Shown one piece after another: positions 1-11,800 of a stretch of DNA of 64,000 nt. The stretch is taken from NCBI GenBank assembly GCA_028583605.1, contig CM053325.1:45578987-45642986 (forward strand), written 5' to 3'. Below the pieces are notes generated by a model. That model was not told where the DNA came from and made no database searches. It was given only the letters and a program-made list of their open reading frames with translations. This stretch comes from Dastarcus helophoroides (taxonomy: Eukaryota > Arthropoda > Insecta > Coleoptera > Bothrideridae). A program made the position numbers and the translations under genes. The first letter of the stretch is position 1; every line of letters starts with the position of its first letter.

Positions 1-230
1 AAATCAATCAAAAATTTTGGAAAAATATTTTTTGAAATCATAACTTTTCGTCAAAATTGAAGTAAAACGTAAAAATTTCTAGAAAAGTATTTTTGGAAAT
101 TTCGATTTCGGTAGGTCACTTGTTTAATGAGTGTCTGGGTGTCTGTCCGCTGTAGCTTTTATTTATTTATTTTTTTACTAGAATTTAAAGAGCCGCATGC
201 GGCTCGCGAGCCGCGGTTTGCCGACCTCTG
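1..230. mobile_element. End of a hAT-like non-autonomous element
   Basis: The right end reads (reverse complement) CAGAGGTCGGCAAACC, followed by GC-rich palindromic GAGCCGCATGCGGCTC, which is typical of hAT-superfamily termini. Bases 1-120 are a degenerate AT-rich tract of the kind seen inside the other hAT-like elements here (48164-50687, 55494-58125). The left end lies outside the window, so the target duplication cannot be tested. Confidence 0.5.
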
Positions 231-1726
231 GTATAGCTATTCTAATCATTGCCTGTTAACTTCATTTATAGATGGTGACTGTAAAGTACAATTACAATTC
301 TGCAATTTAATAAAACTGTAAAAAATCAGCGCATCATTATATCTTAGTTGATTATCACGGTAAAAGATTCTAAAAATATTGGTCATTTTTTCTGTATACA
401 ATAATCCATAAAAATATCTATATAGAAAATATCTAATCCATAAAAAGTCCGGAGTAAAACCTAAACCTCATTTTGATAACCCTAATTTTTAAAAAAGTAA
501 GGAATATTGGGCGTAACTTTTGAAACTTTTTTTTGTTTACAATTTTTGTCGCTACGGAGACATGTTCAATTTTTTTAAATAGCAACCTATGTATTTTTAA
601 CATAGTTGAGTACAGCTTTTGTTTCTTAGTATCATGACATATTTTGTTTATAGGATTAGATATTAAAAAAGGCAAACATTTTATTTTCAAAACTAAAAAT
701 TTGAGATAAAAGGTTTTAGATCATATTTGATCTAGGCTGAAAAAATAACACTATTAAGTTGCTGACAATTGCAAATTGTTATATCCAATTGCAAATGACA
801 ATAAACTGGCAAATTATAAGAAAATAAAAATAATAAATTTAAATGAATCAACAGGGTAGAACTTCTTATGATTTTAAAATGCGACAATAGAAAAATATCA
901 TAAATAGAGAAGTTTAGATCTCTTATTTTTTTTAATTGGGTCCTTAAAACTAAAGTAATAAAGACAGGCCAAATAATTTGAAAGCTTTAAGACTTAAAGT
1001 TTAAGTGCTCGAAAAACTTACTATATTCACAACATATCATAGGATACCTAAAAAAATTCTGTGAGAAATTAGCGCATTGCTTAACAAATGATAGAGATCA
1101 GTTTGAACATTTGTTGAATTAGATTCGCTTATTAAAAATGAATAATAAATATTTTCTAATATGATGTATTCTCGATTGTTTTATTATCTAACTCTATAAG
1201 TAAGTCATAATATTAAGAAACAAAAAATATATTCAAAAATGTCAAAAAATATTTAAGTTGCCATTTAAATAAAAATGAACATGTTTCTGTAGCAACAAGA
1301 ATGTGGTTGATAACCATTCAACTTTTATTAAGACCATTTTTCTCTAAAACGGATATTTCAAAAGTATAATAGTGTAACGCAATGTAAATAGATATTGTAG
1401 GTATTGAATATTTTTGTAAGTTTTCTATTGTCGATGTCTAATTGTCTAAGTGCATTTGTTGAATTTGTCTCCACAAGTTCGCAAAAGTCACCCTTCAGTA
1501 ACTTTAAATCTTCTATTTATTTGAAATACAAAACTTGTCCCCTGAAACCAAGAAAGGGAACAAGTTTTGTATTTCAATTTTTGAAGATAACCAAGGACCA
1601 GCCCGTTCCACCAAGATCCCATTTATTTGTAAAGTAGTTATAGTATGTTTTATACTCTTTCATTTTTAATTTAATAAAATGCAAATTCCTTCAATAGTCA
1701 ATAACTTATAGGGATATGCTTTGTAG
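231..1726. other. Non-coding stretch (UGT-A intron or upstream DNA) with a repeat fragment
   Basis: No UGT exon was recognised here, so the upstream exons of UGT-A probably lie to the left of the window. About 1520-1620 matches a dispersed repeat whose other pieces are near 6470-6540 and 7770-7845: it contains CCTGAAACCAAGAAAG, then ATAACCAAGGACCAG. The open frame over this fragment is a repeat and not a gene. The rest is AT-rich and featureless. Confidence 0.5.
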
Positions 1727-2279
1727 GACACCCAAATATGAAGGTCTTTATTACTCAGGGTGGACTTCAGTCGATTGAAGAAGCTATTTTCAGTTATGTG
1801 CCAATGGTCGGTGTTCCTTTCGTTGGTGATCAAAGACGCAATGTTGCAAGATTACAACATATGGGTATTGCTGTAGCCCTTGACAAAGAAGATCTTAATA
1901 AAAAAGACGTTTTTAAAAGTGCCATATTAGAAGTAATTAATAATCCTAAGTAAGTTTAAAATTTTATTTTTAAATAAAATTATACATTCTTTGTTAAAGG
2001 TATAAAACGAAAATTGAAGAAGTCGCATCCTTGTCATTAGATCAACCGATGACTGGGTTAGAAAAAGCAGTTTGGTGGACCGAATATGTCATAAGACATA
2101 AAGGGGCTAAGCACCTGCGAAGTCCAGTAGTGGATATGCCTGCGTACCAGTATTATTTGTTGGACGTATTAGCATTTTTAAGCGTCACATTGTTGGTTGT
2201 GCTATTCATAATTTATAAAATAATTCAGATCATAGTCAGGTTGTTTAGAAAAATTAAACTAAAACTGAAGAAAGACTGA
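1727..2279 (+). CDS. UDP-glycosyltransferase UGT-A, last two exons (5' part outside window)
   Basis: These are the two terminal coding exons of a membrane-bound UGT, which transfers sugar from a UDP-sugar to small lipophilic acceptors in the ER. Exon n-1 is 1727-1949 (acceptor TTTGTAG, donor GTAAGT). The last exon is 2000-2279 (acceptor TTAAAG, TGA stop). Phases (1 in, 2 between) equal those of UGT-B and UGT-C. Exon n-1 holds the UGT signature: FITQGGLQSIEEAIF, then VPFVGDQ, where the final D-Q pair contacts the sugar of the donor in characterised UGTs. The last exon has the conserved WWTEYVIRHKGAKHLRSP block, one membrane helix (LLDVLAFLSVTLLVVLFIIY) and a basic tail ending KLKKD, with lysines at -3 and -5 as in KxKxx ER-retrieval signals. 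The C-terminal exon is nearly identical to that of UGT-B, so the two are recent tandem duplicates. The N-terminal acceptor-binding half is not visible. Confidence 0.9.
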
Positions 2280-3460
2280 AACTTACTGTTAGAATTATTT
2301 TTGATATTATATATTTTTTATTTAGATATGTTGATCACAAGGTCCGAAAAAGACCAATGGTCGATTTCTTTGCTCAATTCTAAGATTGGACGTTTTAAAA
2401 TTGCCGAAGACTCTTATTTTTTCTATATACGACTTTAGCCGACTTCAAATAGCTAAACCCTGGATTCTGCAATGACGAAATGACCAAAGCTAAAATAAAT
2501 ATTGTAATTATCCATATCCGTTGTTTTGTTTACACTTATTGCTGCATTAAGAAAATGACTTGCACTTAACTACCTAGGACGGCCAAGACAGTGAGTTTTA
2601 TGTTTAGTTGAGGAGCGACTCCAAAGATGAGTGAATTTTAATCAACTGTGATTAATCGTATATTAAGTGATTTTTTGTTTCACTCCAACACGCATAACAT
2701 TTCTAGGGTTATTCCAGAGAGAAATCGAAAAATTGATAACAATATTTTAAGTTTAAAAGTTTCATATTCTATTTTATACTCGTATGAACTTGAATTTCAA
2801 AAATATCTGCTATACCAATGCATCAAAAATTGAGATACTGAAAAGTAAAAGTATTCTGCGATTTCACAGCTTCCATATTTGGCGGAATCGTTCCGGGTGA
2901 TTTTTAACTGTTTGTTCAATTGACAATTTACATCAAAAGGCTGCTACTGATTAACTGAAAGCGGTTCCAATTACCTAAGTGCAGCACTGCTACGAAGAGT
3001 TGAAAATTGTCTCCACCACTGTCCTACAAAGACAACTGATTTGAAGGAAGCAGTATCAACTTTGAATTTGAAAAACTTATTTAAAAAAATCAAATTGCAA
3101 AAAATGTTGATGAAGTCATTCTCCGAAAGTAAATGATATCATCAAATTTTGCATGTTAGAAGATGGCAGTTTGAAAACAGAAATAAACCTGCCCGAGTTA
3201 TTTTCTTTAAATTGTTAAATAACGATATCATGAATGCTGTTCCAAATTTTAGCATCACTCTGTATTTTTTGAAAGTGGCGATCTCCTTTGGAAGGGGTGA
3301 AATCTAAAATTTACAATAATCACTACAAAAATTGTTTGGATAAAAGAATTTTTCTAAATTCTTATCACCAGCAAAAAAACCCTGCTTCTTTAAAGGACTA
3401 AAAAAAGCTCGCCTGAATGCATAGGATCTTACAGAATTAATTTCTCAACTCGACTATATG
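2280..3460. other. Intergenic, no gene seen; candidate UGT-A 3' UTR
   Basis: This is AT-rich DNA after the UGT-A stop. An AATAAA at 2494-2499, about 215 nt past the stop, is the best candidate polyadenylation signal, but the call is weak in such AT-rich sequence. Short open frames here have no recognisable protein similarity. Confidence 0.4.
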
Positions 3461-3462
3461 CA

Positions 3463-5455
3463 GGATCCGCTATTAGTGCATGGACGGAAGATAGCTTCTA
3501 AGCCTGAGAAGGTATCAAAATGAAATTTTGTCCAGTGATGTACATCTATAGGGAGCACATTTTAAAATTATTTTTATTTTATTGTACCAATCATATACAG
3601 AGTGTTGATATAAACTTACATTTTTTTTAAATAGAACATCCTGTATATTTTTACATTTTTGGATAGCCCTATAAAAATGCAGCAAAATTATATAGAGTTT
3701 ATGTGGTTTTGATGGGTCCTTTTCCTAATAGAGGATCATAAATCCGAAAATACGACTCCGATGCAGCCATCTGAAAACACTCAGTACGATGTAGTATTAA
3801 CCAATTTGCGACATTAATAGTCATTGATAGTCTTTTAGTTTCCATAAACCACTAAAATGTTGTTTTATATTCTTTAGTTTTACAGAGTGATGGAGGTTTG
3901 CAAATCCAAAAACTACTAAAAAATTTTAAATAGAATGGCCTATTTTTAATACCTAATATCAAAAGAAGATAAAACAATCTTTCTAATAATACCAATTACG
4001 TGGAGTTTCTTTTGATAGGTTTTATGCAAATTAACTTTCAAATAAATTTTTTTTTTAATTTTTAGGTTTTTGGTAAACATAACTAGGATTATTTGTAATT
4101 ATTACTAATTAAATAAATAGTTGGGATTGTTAACTTTTAAACAAATTGTTAATATTCGTAAATAATAATCGAAACTTAGCAGATATTTAACTGGGTGCCC
4201 GAAAAATTGACAATTAAAAATATGTATTTTATAGGATCGTTTACATAACAATTTTTCGGAAGTCTAAAGAGATATTAAAATGAAATTTTTTCCAGTAACG
4301 TACATCTACAGGGGGCACATTTTAAAATTATTTTCATTTTATTGCACTGATTATATACAGAGTGCTGACATAAATTTGTTTTTATAAATAGAACACGCCG
4401 TCTATTTTTGCATATTTAAAGAGCCCCATAAAAATACAGCAAAATAATATGAAGTTTATGGGGGTTTTGATATGTTATTTTTCTAGTAGAGGCTCCTAAA
4501 TCCGAAAACAGTACTCCCATGCAGCCATTTGTAAACACTCTGTATGATGTAGTATTAACCAATTTGCAACATAAACAATCATTGATACTCTTAAGTTTTC
4601 ATAAACCATAAGAATGTTGTCGTATATTCTTTGGTTGTACAGAGTGATCCAGGTTTGCAAATTAATAATTACTAAAACATTTTAAATAAATGAAAACTTC
4701 ATTTTCATGAAAACTATCAAATGTAACCCTACATAATGTAGTATTGTTGGAAAGATAATTTTATCTTTTTTTCATATTAGGCAATAAAAATAGGGTATTA
4801 TATTTAAATTTTTTTAATAATTTTTGAATTTGCAAACGTCACTTACTCTGTATAATTAAAAAAGACAACTTGTTTATAAATTATGGAAACTAAAAGACTA
4901 TCAACGATTATTTTTGTTGCAAATTGGTCAATACTACATCATACGGAGTGTTTACAAATGACTGCATCAAAGTCCTATCTCCGGATTTATGATCCCATAA
5001 ACTCTACATATAGGGCTATCCAAAAATGTAAAAATATACAGTGTTCTATTTAAAAAAAAAAGTAAGTTTATATCTGCTAAGGTTCTATCTGCCTACACTC
5101 AACCAACTGTATTTATTATAGAACGTTTATTAACATATAGAACATATTGTGAACGACTTATAACTATAATTTAAAACCATGAACAACTATATAAACTACT
5201 TCTTTTTTCTAACCACAAAACATTACCTTATTACATCTTACATGGATTGACACTGTACATTCTGCCTACTATACAATCGACCTATCTTAACAATCTTAAC
5301 AATATCAACACTCTGTATATGATTGGTACAATAAAATAAAAATAATTTTAAAATGTGCTCCCTATAGATGTACGCCACTGAGCAAAATTTCATTTTGATG
5401 GCTTCTCAGGTTTAGGAGCTATTCTCCGTCCACGCACTAATGGGGGACCCTGTAT
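3463..5455. mobile_element. Fold-back DNA element, 2.0 kb
   Basis: The arm at about 3463-3610 is repeated in reverse complement at about 5283-5455. Both arms contain GTACATCTATAGGGAGCACA or a close variant, and the outer ends read TATA(T/C)AGGxTCC...ATTAGTGC. Further direct copies (about 4270-4520) and inverted copies (about 4850-5060) lie between the arms, so the element has several nested repeats. The arms carry the motif GAACAtCCTGTATATTTTTAC, shared with the fold-back elements at 24.3-25.4 and 51.4-52.3 kb. No coding capacity was recognised. Confidence 0.7.
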
Positions 5456-5814
5456 ATAGGCGACTGTTTTTCATATACTTTCCTTTAGCGATATCCTTGC
5501 TACAAATATGTGAACCATGGTAGCTCGTCTTCAGGAGTGTTACTTTGGATGGGGTTTTTGTGGTTAATTTGCCATAAGCAAGATGATATTAGGAAATTTA
5601 CAAATTTCTATAAAGTCCGTTCTTCTAAAATTTTTGAACTCTTTCTAACAGTGACTCATACAATTCACTGAGCTATTACGGAATAATAAAACTCTCTTGG
5701 GCATTTTCTTCAGGTTTCTATTTCATATAATTCTTGGAATGTGGATTGACGTCAAACAAAGAACCACTTCTATTACACCAAGAACTGATCGCAAGAATTC
5801 CCCCCGATAAAGCT

Positions 5815-8270
5815 ACAGGTTACAATATTTTGGCACCAAAATTTTTTAATTTTTTTTGGGGTTATTTACCATACCTATCGAGTTACAAATTAAAACCACT
5901 ATTAGAAGGTAGCATATATAAAGTTATATTAAAAAATGCTTTTGTGCCTCATTAAATCATGTTACCTTTTGGCAAAACAACTTTTTATTTCATATTTTTT
6001 GGACTGTTACTATACCCATCGAGTTACAACTTAAAATTAAAACTAGAAGGTGGCAATTATATAGTTATATTAAAAAATATGTGTGGGCCTTATTAAATAA
6101 TGTTACAATCAGTTTAAAATTATTACCAGAGGGAAACAATTATAAAGTTATGTTTGTGCCTTATTAAATCCTAACAAGCATTAAAAAATTGGTTTAGACC
6201 ATTACTCTACCCATTAATTTACAATTTGAGATTGATGCCAAATGAAAGTTCAGAGATTTTTTTAATTAAATATTTATGTATGCCATATTTCAGTCCACCT
6301 GCCACAAAACTTTTTATTTCTATAAATGAGAAGAAATCACAAATGCAATATAAATTTTAGAAGTATTTAGAAATAAAATTGTAAGCGATATCATCATTAA
6401 ATGTTTATTACCGTTTATGACATACAATACTAATTTGTTAGATGTTTTAAACTACAACTAATTTGGTGGAACGGACTGGTCCTTGGTTATCTTTAAAAAG
6501 TGAACTACAAATCTTGTCCTCTGAAACCAAGAAAGATTAAAAAACACAACAGAGGGTGCTCTAACGCGTTTCGATAGCCAAGATATCATCTTCAGAGGGA
6601 TACTAACACCTAATCCTAAAATTATCCCTTATATACAAAGAATATTCACTTCGTGCATCCGAATGCGCATGAACATCTAATCATACACGTCACAATTAGT
6701 AATGGGCAAAACGGCTAATTTCAAGTAGCAGTTACGATTTGCTCCTGTTACAACCAAGTAAGAGTTTTAAATAGCTGCCTGCTACTTTTGTCACTGTTAC
6801 TTATTATGAATACGCGTTAGGCGATCACATATCGCAGTCGCAGTATGCCATGTTGATTTTTTGTCTTAGTGGTCTCTAACAGAGAGGAATTAAAGAAAAT
6901 CAAACTTTTTTTACTGGTTTCACAAAATACTTCCCGCTCGAGGTTACAAAAGGATTTTTAAAGATACCTGGCATCATTAACACTTTTGCAATTTATGGCA
7001 TAAAAATTACAAGTTAATTCTTGCAAAAATTTCATATTTGTCATGTAATGAACTTGATTCTTGTTGAACCCTAATATTATTCTTTAATTCTTTAAATGGC
7101 TTAATTTTTTCTTTCCTATAAAGACTAGCGGTGTAGCCACAGCCAGTGTACCCGTGAAAAGCGGGCAAAGCATGACACAAAAGATCTCCTAATGTTTCAG
7201 TTAGTTAAATGCAATTTTTAGAATTTATCACATTATTAGGCTTTGACCTTATTGTGGGTAGATATATTTGTAACGATACTAATTTGTTAATATTTCTAAG
7301 TAAAATATTTAGAATATTGGTATCAGATGCTTTAATCATCACCTTACTATGATTTTCCAATTTGTTCAAATGATAAATGATTCGAGTATCAGCTTCTTCA
7401 TGTTGGGTAACCAATTTCTTTTCAACTGTTTTTAACACATAATTATTTGAAATTTGATATGAGAAGCATGACCTCTAATTGTTATATATACCTTTTTATT
7501 ACGAAAAAATGATGACATACTATTGTTGCACCAATATTCCGATAAAAAAGAAATTAATGCTTCTCTGAATTTTATATTTTTTAAAGCCTTATAAAAATCA
7601 CTGGGCCTTTTTTGTGTATTGTGTAAGGAGCATTAATGTGAAATATTGATCGAAAATTATGTGGATTTCTGATACTGTAGTATTATAGATTTTTGTTAAT
7701 ATTGATTGCAAAAATTAATAGCTTGGCTATCGAAACGCGTAAGAGCAACCTATGTTGTGTTTTTTAATCTTTCCTGGTTTCAGAGGACAAAATTTGCATT
7801 TCAATTTTTGAAGATAACCAAGGACCAGTCTCTTCCACCAAAATTGTAACTCAATGGGTATAGTAACTGTCCAAAAATTTTTTTTTGAATGCTTGTGCCA
7901 TAGCATTGTAACAGGATTTAATAAGGCACAAACAAAATTTTCTATATAAGCCTCTAATTACTTTCTTCTGGTAGTAATTTTAAATTTTAACACAATGGGT
8001 ATAGTAACGGTTCAAAAAAAATTGAAAAACTGTTTGTGTTAAAATGTAACAAGATTTAATGAGGCACAAAAGCACTTTTCAATATAACTTTATAGTTGCT
8101 ACCTTCTGGTAGTGATTTTAAGTTGTAACTCGCACAGTCCAAAAAAAATTTTTAAATGCTTGTTCCAAAACATTGTAACAGAATTTAATGAGGCAAATAC
8201 AAATTTTTCAATATAACTTTATAATTGCTACCTTTTGGTAGCAATTTTAAGTTGTAGCGCGATTGGTTCA
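5815..8270. mobile_element. Fold-back element with tandem sub-repeats, 2.5 kb
   Basis: The left arm (about 5815-6600) and right arm (about 7725-8270) are inverted copies. The outer part of each arm is a series of units with a period near 140 bp, each holding a GTTACAAcTTAAAATT-like core and GCCTCATTAAAT. The inner part is ACGCGTTTCGATAGCCAAGA (6568 region) against its complement near 7730, next to CTTTCTTGGTTTCAGAGGAC-like sequence. The centre (about 6600-7725) carries a short fragment of a transposon-type protein (7205-7438). The structure resembles Foldback/Galileo-type elements. The family name is not assigned. Confidence 0.65.
7205..7438 (-). pseudogene. Fragment of an EEADTR-motif transposon-associated protein
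   Basis: This 77-codon remnant has the block HEEADTRIIYHL, then KVMIKASDTNILNILL. I recall this pattern (Q/H-EEADTRII-H ... DTDVL) from repeat-associated uncharacterised animal proteins, possibly with a PIN-like nuclease fold, but cannot confirm it. It lies in the middle of the 5815-8270 fold-back element and is far too short to be functional, so it is probably the decayed coding part of that element. The function is unknown. The surrounding central region (6600-7200 and 7440-7725) has no other recognisable frame. Confidence 0.4.
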
Positions 8271-8800
8271 ATTAGTGTACAAAAAGTTGACCGGAAGTGG
8301 GCCTATTATGAATTACCTAACAACTCTCAACCAGGCACAAAAACATTTATTTATTGGCGCTTTGTATATTAACGTTTTTAAAACATTTTAGTCTGTAACT
8401 TTATCGGTGTATAAATCTAATCGCCAAATAAATTTGGAACTTCACTTCATGTACTGTTATGGAGTTAAATGATCAAAGAAATTTGATAAAAGCTTTCTAA
8501 AAAAATATAAGCATTGTTTTTAAGCTGAGATTATAGTAACGGTTAAAATTAGAAAAAAAGTTTCTGGAAAACAGCTGCATGAATATTTTAAGGTGGAATG
8601 AATGTGACGCAATATTAATAATTGTTTATTAACGCTCAGCGATTATCATTTTTGTATAGTAACTATGTAAATATCTGTTTTGCAAACAAAGTGTTTAAGG
8701 GTGATAAGATTCTAAAATAGATTCAGATTTAAGTAACATTAGTAAACTTGACTTGATCTCGAGTTCTATTCTGTTTAAAATAAGTAACACTCTAAATAAA
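8271..8800. other. Upstream region of UGT-B, no motif called
   Basis: This is 530 bp between the fold-back element and the UGT-B start codon. It must contain the promoter and 5' UTR, or their last part. No convincing TATA box or initiator stands out in the AT-rich sequence. The fold-back element ends only about 0.5 kb from the start codon, so it may contribute regulatory sequence. Confidence 0.35.
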
Positions 8801-11800
8801 ATGAAGTTGGTAATTTTAGTGTTAGTGCTATGTTTTTCTAAATGTTCGATATATTGTGCTAAAATATTAGCAATAATGCCAATTCCATCATACAGCCATC
8901 AGATTATGTTTAGACCCTTATGGAAAGAATTACTGAAGAGAGGTCATGAATTAACGCTTGTGACCACGGACCCCATGACAGATCATAATTATACGAATTT
9001 ACGTCAAATAGATTGGAGTTTTGCGTATCATATTAAATACGAGAAACATAAACTTATTCAGAAAATCCAAGAGGATCAAGGGATTTTTAGCGTCTACAAA
9101 TCATCCAAAAATACATACATAGATGTTATTTTTCAAGAATTACAACATCCCGAATTTCGAGCAATAATGAAAGATAAAAATCAGCATTTTGATTTATTGA
9201 TTGTCGAATTTTACATTCCGGTTTTGTTTGCTTTCAGCAATTATTTCAATTGTCCCTATATTGGAGTTGTATCTGCCGATACTTTGTACGCTTATCACTC
9301 TCTTTTGGGCAACTACGTTCACCCCGTACTTTTTCCTGAATATTTCACACCCTTTTATGACAGCAAAGCAAATTTCTTCAGTAGACTTAACAATGTTTTA
9401 AAAACACACTTTTTCAACTACATGTTTTTTTCAAGTACAAAAGACGTGTACCAACTTAATAAGTATTTTGGCATGGAACTTCCTCCATTGGTGGACATTG
9501 TTCAAAATGTTAGCATGTTATTCTTAAATATGGATGCGGCATTTTATTTGAGACCACTTGGACCTGCTACCATAACTATTGGGGGTGGAACTCATTTGGA
9601 GAGTCTAAAAGGTTTACCACAGGTGAGATTCAGTATAGAATAAATCTAGTGAATAAATTATCATAGAACATTATTTACGATTAGAGCAAAAATACAAATT
9701 GTAAGTATGTTTATTTGATTTTAATTGTTCGGAAACTCAATTTATGTATCAGTGTTACATTGACAGTCAAAAGATTCTTCTATTGAAATTTGGAAAATAC
9801 ATGTCCATGTATGTAACCTTCTCACTTTACTTGAAAGGTATTTAAAAGACATATTAAGTCGTATAGTTTGAGTTTAGGTTAGATTTGATAGATTAAATAT
9901 TTTTTTTTTTAAAATTGACTTTTATATCATTGGGGCTTTCTTGGCACTTGTTTGTTAAAGGTTGCTTCTAATAATTTTGTGTATTGTTACTTCATATATT
10001 TTAGGTGGGCTGAACAACTAGCGAATTTTATGATTTATTTATTTATTTTTCTGTATTTCAAATGCCTACAATATATTAAAACTGCCTTTTAGAATATAGT
10101 GTCCTTGTCTCTAAGGTTTATAAATAACAAAATTTGCTATCTTTGGATGTACTTCTTTCATTTGAATGTCACAAAACTTAACAAAAACAATATTTTCATC
10201 ATCAAAAAAGAATTAACGATGGTTGGTAAAACCAAAAGTGCACACCACGGAAATTCATCTTATAGTTTACATCTTTGTCTATCTAGGGTTTACACTATAT
10301 AACTTTCGCAGAGAAGCAGAAAGGCCGACTTAAGGCTCACTCTTTACTAAAATAAAAATGTGAAAGTATGTTCGTCCGTTTGTTAGTCCCCTTCATTGAT
10401 GCCAGATTTCTCCATGCACATGTAACACGCGTCATTATCTATGTAAATAAATGCTAATCTTGGCAATGACAACACGACGGCGGCGTCATCTGACGATGAG
10501 TTGTAACGACGACATTTTGACAGCGTCATAACGTGTAGGGCACGACCACGAATTAATTAAATAATAATAAATAGTAAGAATAGTAACACGATCGTAAAAA
10601 ACGGTCTCGAAAAAGTGTCTAGGGAGTAGGTGTGATCAAATTATATTACCAATAAGGAATGAGATAAATAAATATGGCTACTAAACAGCTGGCAATGAAT
10701 GTCAAAACTTACCAATTTCGTTTAATTTTAATGTCATTTCTTAGTGTGTTCATTCATATTTTTTACGAAAAAAATGATATGGGAGAAATCTAAAATTGTT
10801 TCAGGTGGATTTTTTGTAGCCTTTTAACAGAATAACTCAAATGCAATTGTTATTATGATATCTTGTGCCGTTGAATGATCAACGCTTGCGTTCCCATACA
10901 TGACCATTGACAAATGACAACTGAAGAGAGAAAAGAAATAGCCTTAGATAATATAAATAATAAATAATATGTATAGTCAAAGGAAATAGCCGGAGCTACT
11001 CCACTTTCTAGACGCATTTCCGTCAAATTTTTATACATAGCCAATATAGGGCGTGCACTAACTATCCTTATTCTATAATCCGTGGGCTCGACTCCCTCTC
11101 CTCTCGACTTTTCTGTGGTGATAGCAAATAGCAGATAGCAGACCAAGTTGCGGGCAATAGCTAGTATACATATAAAGATCTAATATTGCCTCCAAAATTA
11201 TATTCATAACCTAATCATACTTTATGTGCGTCCAAAAAATCTTCTCCATCATATTACGTTTTCCATATGACCAGTTTGTAGATCTGGACTAAGCAAGCAT
11301 GCCTTGTGTTCGTCCGTCCGTCTATCACAAAGAGGTTTTTCTCGAAAACTATGTAACAGGGGAATTTGAAATTTAGCACAGCGTTTAGCACAGCAAATAC
11401 CACTAACAAACTAGTAGAAAAAGAAAATATTTTATAATAAAATGGGGGTTAATTTAGTTACCGAACATTAATATATCGTGTAGGTATTATTTGAAAGAGC
11501 TACCTACTTCTAAGGATCCTATTTTTTTAATGTAATTTTTGGCCCAATGGTATTAAAGATATAGCTTAAAAAGTGTAAATAATGGCGGTTACATCCCTGT
11601 TCTTCTTGAAAAGATAAAATTTAGATTTCAATGGGGTGCAGGTGTTTTCGATATTGTATTAGTTGTTGAAGGCAAAATATTTTTTTCGTGGAAAAATAGG
11701 TGCTTGCATTTTAAGGGTTTTTGGCCCATATAGTATTATTTTTTTTCAAATAGAAAACTTTCTTGCCTGTCTTTTACATTATTTCATTTATATGACTATA

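Noticed and set aside
1404..1637. 77-codon open frame upstream of UGT-A
   Set aside because: It covers a dispersed repeat fragment also present near 6.5 and 7.8 kb, and it has no UGT features.
5734..5955. 73-codon open frame starting MECGLTSNKEP
   Set aside because: Its second half is the arm unit of the 5815-8270 fold-back element, repeated several times nearby, so it is not an independent gene.
10853..11146. 97-codon frame on the - strand in the inserted segment at 10.35-11.18 kb
   Set aside because: No recognisable motif. It lies in a transposon-like insertion and has no supporting coding signal.
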